A stretch of 64,000 nt of DNA. It comes from Phycisphaerae bacterium. GTDB lineage: Bacteria; Planctomycetota; Phycisphaerae; Sedimentisphaerales; Anaerobacaceae. Under the pieces are notes generated by a model. The model worked only from the letters and a program-made list of their open reading frames with translations. It was not told the origin of the DNA and ran no database searches. The first letter of the stretch is position 1. Every line of letters starts with the position of its first letter. The stretch lies in the NCBI GenBank assembly GCA_012744475.1, contig JAAYBV010000056.1, positions 1-64,000 of the forward strand. Reading direction: 5' to 3'. A program made the position numbers and the translations under genes. Of the stretch, positions 61,728-64,000 are shown piece after piece.

Positions 61728-62531
61728 TCAGGGCGTTTTGAGTCTCACCTGAATGGTGAAGGCGCCGGGGACGGGGCGCTCGGAGGCGACGAAGAGGTAT
61801 CCGCCGCCGCAGCCGGAGTACATCGCGCCGGGGTAGCGCGATTGGTAGAACGACAGTAATTCCATCAGGTCGACGCGGAGGGTCGGGTGGCGGACGGTGC
61901 CGGGCAGGATGGCCTCCCAGCAGGCCATGCACTCGTTCATCGAGGCGCCGAGTCGCTCGATGTCACGCGCGACGATGGCGTCGTAGCAGTCGCGGCCGGA
62001 GCGGCCCAGCCGCCCGATCCAGGCGGGATCGAGGTTCTTCGTTTCGAGGGGGTTGTAGCCGTCGGGACGCGGGGCGACCGGCAGGATGTGCAGGATGCGC
62101 CCGAGCCAGGCGGCGACGGCCGAGTCGTTGCACGACTCGATGTGGGCGGGGAATATGCCCTCGTGACATCGGAAGTCGTAGTCGAGGCGGCTGACGCCGG
62201 GATAGATCAGGCCGATCATGTCCTGCGAGCCGGAGGGCTCGGCCCGGCCTTCGTTCTCGGCGTCGTATAGCTCGCGGACGAGCTGCTCGGGGTCGCGGTC
62301 GGGCAGCGCGCCGCCCCAGAGCTCCAGGGCGATCTGGCGGGTGCTGCCGCAGATGCCGGAGCGGTCCATCCAGCGGAACTGCGGCTCGACGGCAACGACC
62401 ACCATCGAGCCGGGCGGATCCGGGTTGAGCCGGCTGGCGAAGGGCTGGTCGATCCAGCCGCCGGCCAGGGCCAGGCGGTACTGGAGCTTGCCGATGACGT
62501 CGGTGATGTCGTGACTTTGCGGCGGTGTCAT
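61728..62531 (-). CDS. GHMP-kinase-superfamily-like protein
   Basis: A 267-residue, probably cytoplasmic protein. The N-terminal RLALAGGWIDQPFAS matches the substrate-binding strand of GHMP sugar kinases (usual form: R-I-S-F-A-G-G-G-T-D). SGICGSTRQIA stands where the phosphate-binding loop P-x-x-x-G-L-x-S-S-A should be, and GAMYSGCGGGYLFV matches the C-terminal Gly-rich motif. The central loop is unusual, so ATP binding or catalysis may be altered. The adjacent GDP-mannose 3,5-epimerase gene (65 bp upstream on the strand) suggests a nucleotide-sugar role, such as a sugar-1-kinase. No strong ribosome-binding site is seen at ATG 62531. Confidence 0.65.
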   Translation of the reverse strand: MTPPQSHDITDVIGKLQYRLALAGGWIDQPFASRLNPDPPGSMVVVAVEPQFRWMDRSGICGSTRQIALELWGGALPDRDPEQLVRELYDAENEGRAEPSGSQDMIGLIYPGVSRLDYDFRCHEGIFPAHIESCNDSAVAAWLGRILHILPVAPRPDGYNPLETKNLDPAWIGRLGRSGRDCYDAIVARDIERLGASMNECMACWEAILPGTVRHPTLRVDLMELLSFYQSRYPGAMYSGCGGGYLFVASERPVPGAFTIQVRLKTP

Positions 62532-62596
62532 GTGCCGATTCTACTGCGCTCTGTGTCGCTGACAAGTGTTCTTATGCACGCGGGCGCGGCGGGCGG

Positions 62597-63640
62597 TCAA
62601 CTGACGGTGTGCTTGCCGGCCTTGCGGGCGTAGTACTGCGACTCGATCCATGTGTAGGTCTTGCGGAGGCCGTCTTCGAGCGGGGTGCTGGGGGCCCAGC
62701 CGAGGACCTGCTTGATGAAGGTGTTGTCGCTGTTGCGGCCGCCGACGCCTTTGGGGGCGGTCAGGTCGTGCTTGTGTTTGAGTTTGACGCCGCCGATCTT
62801 CTCGGCCAGCAGCATGAGGTCTTCGATCGAGATCAGGTAGTCGGAGCCGAGGTTGATGGGCGTGGCAATCAGCGCGTCGCAGTGCATGATCATGTCGATG
62901 CCGAGGACGCAGTCGTCGATGTACATGAAGCTGCGCGTCTGTGTGCCGTCGCCCCAGATTACCACTTCGTCAAGTCCTTGGTCCTTGCACTCGATCACTT
63001 TGCGGCACAGCGCCGCCGGCGCTTTCTCCCGCCCCCCATCCCAGGTGCCGGGCTCTCCATAGACGTTGTGAAAGCGGGCGATGTGGGTTTCGAGTTGGCG
63101 CTCGACCCAATACTCAATGCAAAACATCTCGCTTATCAGCTTTTCCCAGCCATAGCCGCGTTCGGCCATGGCCGGATAGGCATCGGACTCTTTCAGAGCG
63201 CGGACGTTGGGGTCCTTCTGGAGGTCGGTGTTGTAGGCGCAGGCGGACGACGAGAAGAAGTACCGCGTCGCGCCGGCCCGGTACGCGGCCTCGATCATAT
63301 GGGTGTTGATCAGCACGCTCCGCAGGCACTCGATGCGAAACCGCTCGATGAAGCCCATCCCGCCCATGTCGGCGGCGAGATTGTACACCTCGACGGCGCC
63401 CTCGCAGGCCCGTCGGCAGTTGTCCGGCTCGCTCAGGTCCAGGCACAGGCACTCGACGCCCGGCGTCCGCTGGTACCACTGCGGCAGCGGCTTCTTGTCG
63501 ATCGCGCGAATCCGCCGGAATCCCTGCTCGTGGAAATACCTCACCAGCGCCCCGGCAATAAACCCGCCGGCCCCACCGACCACGATCAGATCGTCCTTAT
63601 CCAGCACCGACGCCGCTGTGGGGTTCTTCTTGCGTGCCAT
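62597..63640 (-). CDS. GDP-mannose 3,5-epimerase-like NAD-dependent epimerase
   Basis: A 347-residue extended SDR enzyme that should interconvert GDP-mannose and GDP-L-galactose or GDP-L-gulose. It has GGAGGFIAGALV, LAADMGGMGFIERF, SSSACAYN, YGWEKL, REKAPAALCRKVI, WGDGTQTRSFMYIDD and GRNSDN, a near-continuous match to the plant GME family motifs. ATG 63640 has AAAGGA upstream; the longer reading adds unlikely residues. A promoter with TATAAT lies 80 bp upstream. In plants the product feeds ascorbate, but here an exopolysaccharide sugar is more likely, beside a GHMP-like kinase. Confidence 0.88.
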   Translation of the reverse strand: MARKKNPTAASVLDKDDLIVVGGAGGFIAGALVRYFHEQGFRRIRAIDKKPLPQWYQRTPGVECLCLDLSEPDNCRRACEGAVEVYNLAADMGGMGFIERFRIECLRSVLINTHMIEAAYRAGATRYFFSSSACAYNTDLQKDPNVRALKESDAYPAMAERGYGWEKLISEMFCIEYWVERQLETHIARFHNVYGEPGTWDGGREKAPAALCRKVIECKDQGLDEVVIWGDGTQTRSFMYIDDCVLGIDMIMHCDALIATPINLGSDYLISIEDLMLLAEKIGGVKLKHKHDLTAPKGVGGRNSDNTFIKQVLGWAPSTPLEDGLRKTYTWIESQYYARKAGKHTVS

Positions 63641-63719
63641 CTCGTGTCCTTTCCTATAGGCCCCGTCGCGTTGCTGCTCGGGCCTGCACCATATTGACTT
63701 CTCAGCCGAATCGCCGGCG

Positions 63720-63748
63720 ATTATAATGCTCGTGCAGCCCGATGGAAA
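63720..63748 (-). promoter_or_regulatory. promoter of the epimerase gene
   Basis: On the minus strand TTTCCA (63748-63743) and a perfect TATAAT (63725-63720) have a 17-nt spacer. The palindromic ATTATAAT also gives a plus-strand -10 (63722-63727) for the AraC gene, though its -35 match is poor (TTGACT, 22 nt away). Confidence 0.55.
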
Positions 63749-63791
63749 TGTCAAATGTTGTCCAGAGCATGACCATTCTTGACTGGTCGCC

Positions 63792-64000
63792 ATGAGCCAC
63801 GAAATCCGCGATACCGGCAGCGTCCCGACGTTCTACTCGAACCAGGTGCTCGAGTCCGAGCGGTTCTACCTCGACGCGGTCGGCAGCGTCCGCCAGCCGC
63901 TGGCGGTGGTCTGCGGCGGGCGCGAGCGCTGCGGCCCGGACTACCGCATCGACCGCGCCGATTTCCCCTTCCATTCGATCGAATTCGTCGCCCGAGGCAA
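63792..64000 (+). CDS. AraC-family transcriptional regulator (N-terminus, cut by window end)
   Basis: The first 69 complete codons, from ATG 63792, encode an N-terminal sensor region with VVCGGRERCGPDYRIDR and FPFHSIEFVARG. This matches the cupin-like arabinose-binding segment of AraC-type regulators common in Planctomycetes. The DNA-binding C-terminal part lies beyond the window. It is divergent from the epimerase gene and could regulate it. The ribosome-binding site is weak, so an alternative start is possible. Confidence 0.6.
   Translation, partial: MSHEIRDTGSVPTFYSNQVLESERFYLDAVGSVRQPLAVVCGGRERCGPDYRIDRADFPFHSIEFVARG

Overview
This GC-rich window looks like a chromosome fragment of a planctomycete, most likely class Phycisphaerae near Sedimentisphaerales. 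The clues are prepilin-leader proteins of the planctomycete type, secreted beta-helix and beta-propeller proteins with dockerin-like repeats, an ECF sigma factor fused to an extracytoplasmic domain, and many secreted glycoside hydrolases beside SSS-family symporters. The taxonomic call is inferred from gene content; there is no rRNA in the window.

Layout. 0-3 kb: a translationally coupled dTDP-rhamnose operon (rfbA-rfbD-rfbB, no rfbC seen), then tRNA-Lys with a clear sigma70 promoter. 3.6-18.3 kb: envelope and extracellular genes on the plus strand. These are a 1,091-residue secreted protein ending in 23 Cys-Pro heptads, two tandem paralogous membrane proteins with amidotransferase-like domains, a membrane-anchored sigma factor, a beta-helix/dockerin protein and a pseudopilin. 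18.4-25.7 kb, minus strand: a nucleotide-sugar dehydrogenase, a CpsB/CapC-type phosphatase, an HtrA protease, a gene-poor stretch with small ORFs and palindromes, a subtilisin-like protease flanked by near-identical 21-bp elements, and a small secreted protein. 26-30.6 kb: housekeeping genes (a short Rho, hemW, lepA) and a HEAT-like protein.

31-48.7 kb is a glycan-utilisation region: a PQQ-type beta-propeller protein, GH97, GH10 xylanase, a Kelch-symporter fusion with an N-acetylneuraminate lyase-type aldolase, a Tat-exported Gfo/Idh oxidoreductase, a ThuA protein, GH29 fucosidase, GH78 rhamnosidase, and a second symporter overlapping a tiny membrane protein. The genes fit extracellular release of fucose, rhamnose, xylose and sialic-acid-like sugars followed by sodium-coupled uptake. 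The rhamnose, wbpA and GDP-mannose epimerase genes would instead build the cell's own surface glycans.

48.8-50.8 kb holds the most unusual cluster: an ECF-like sigma factor, a 107-residue unknown protein, and a freestanding archaeal-type threonyl-tRNA synthetase editing domain fused to a second domain. 50.9-57.2 kb encodes secreted structural proteins. 57.6-64 kb carries a secreted unknown with two plausible starts, an HNH protein, a second pseudopilin, a decayed transposase/AP2 remnant, a GHMP-kinase-like protein, a GDP-mannose 3,5-epimerase and the start of an AraC-type regulator cut by the window end.
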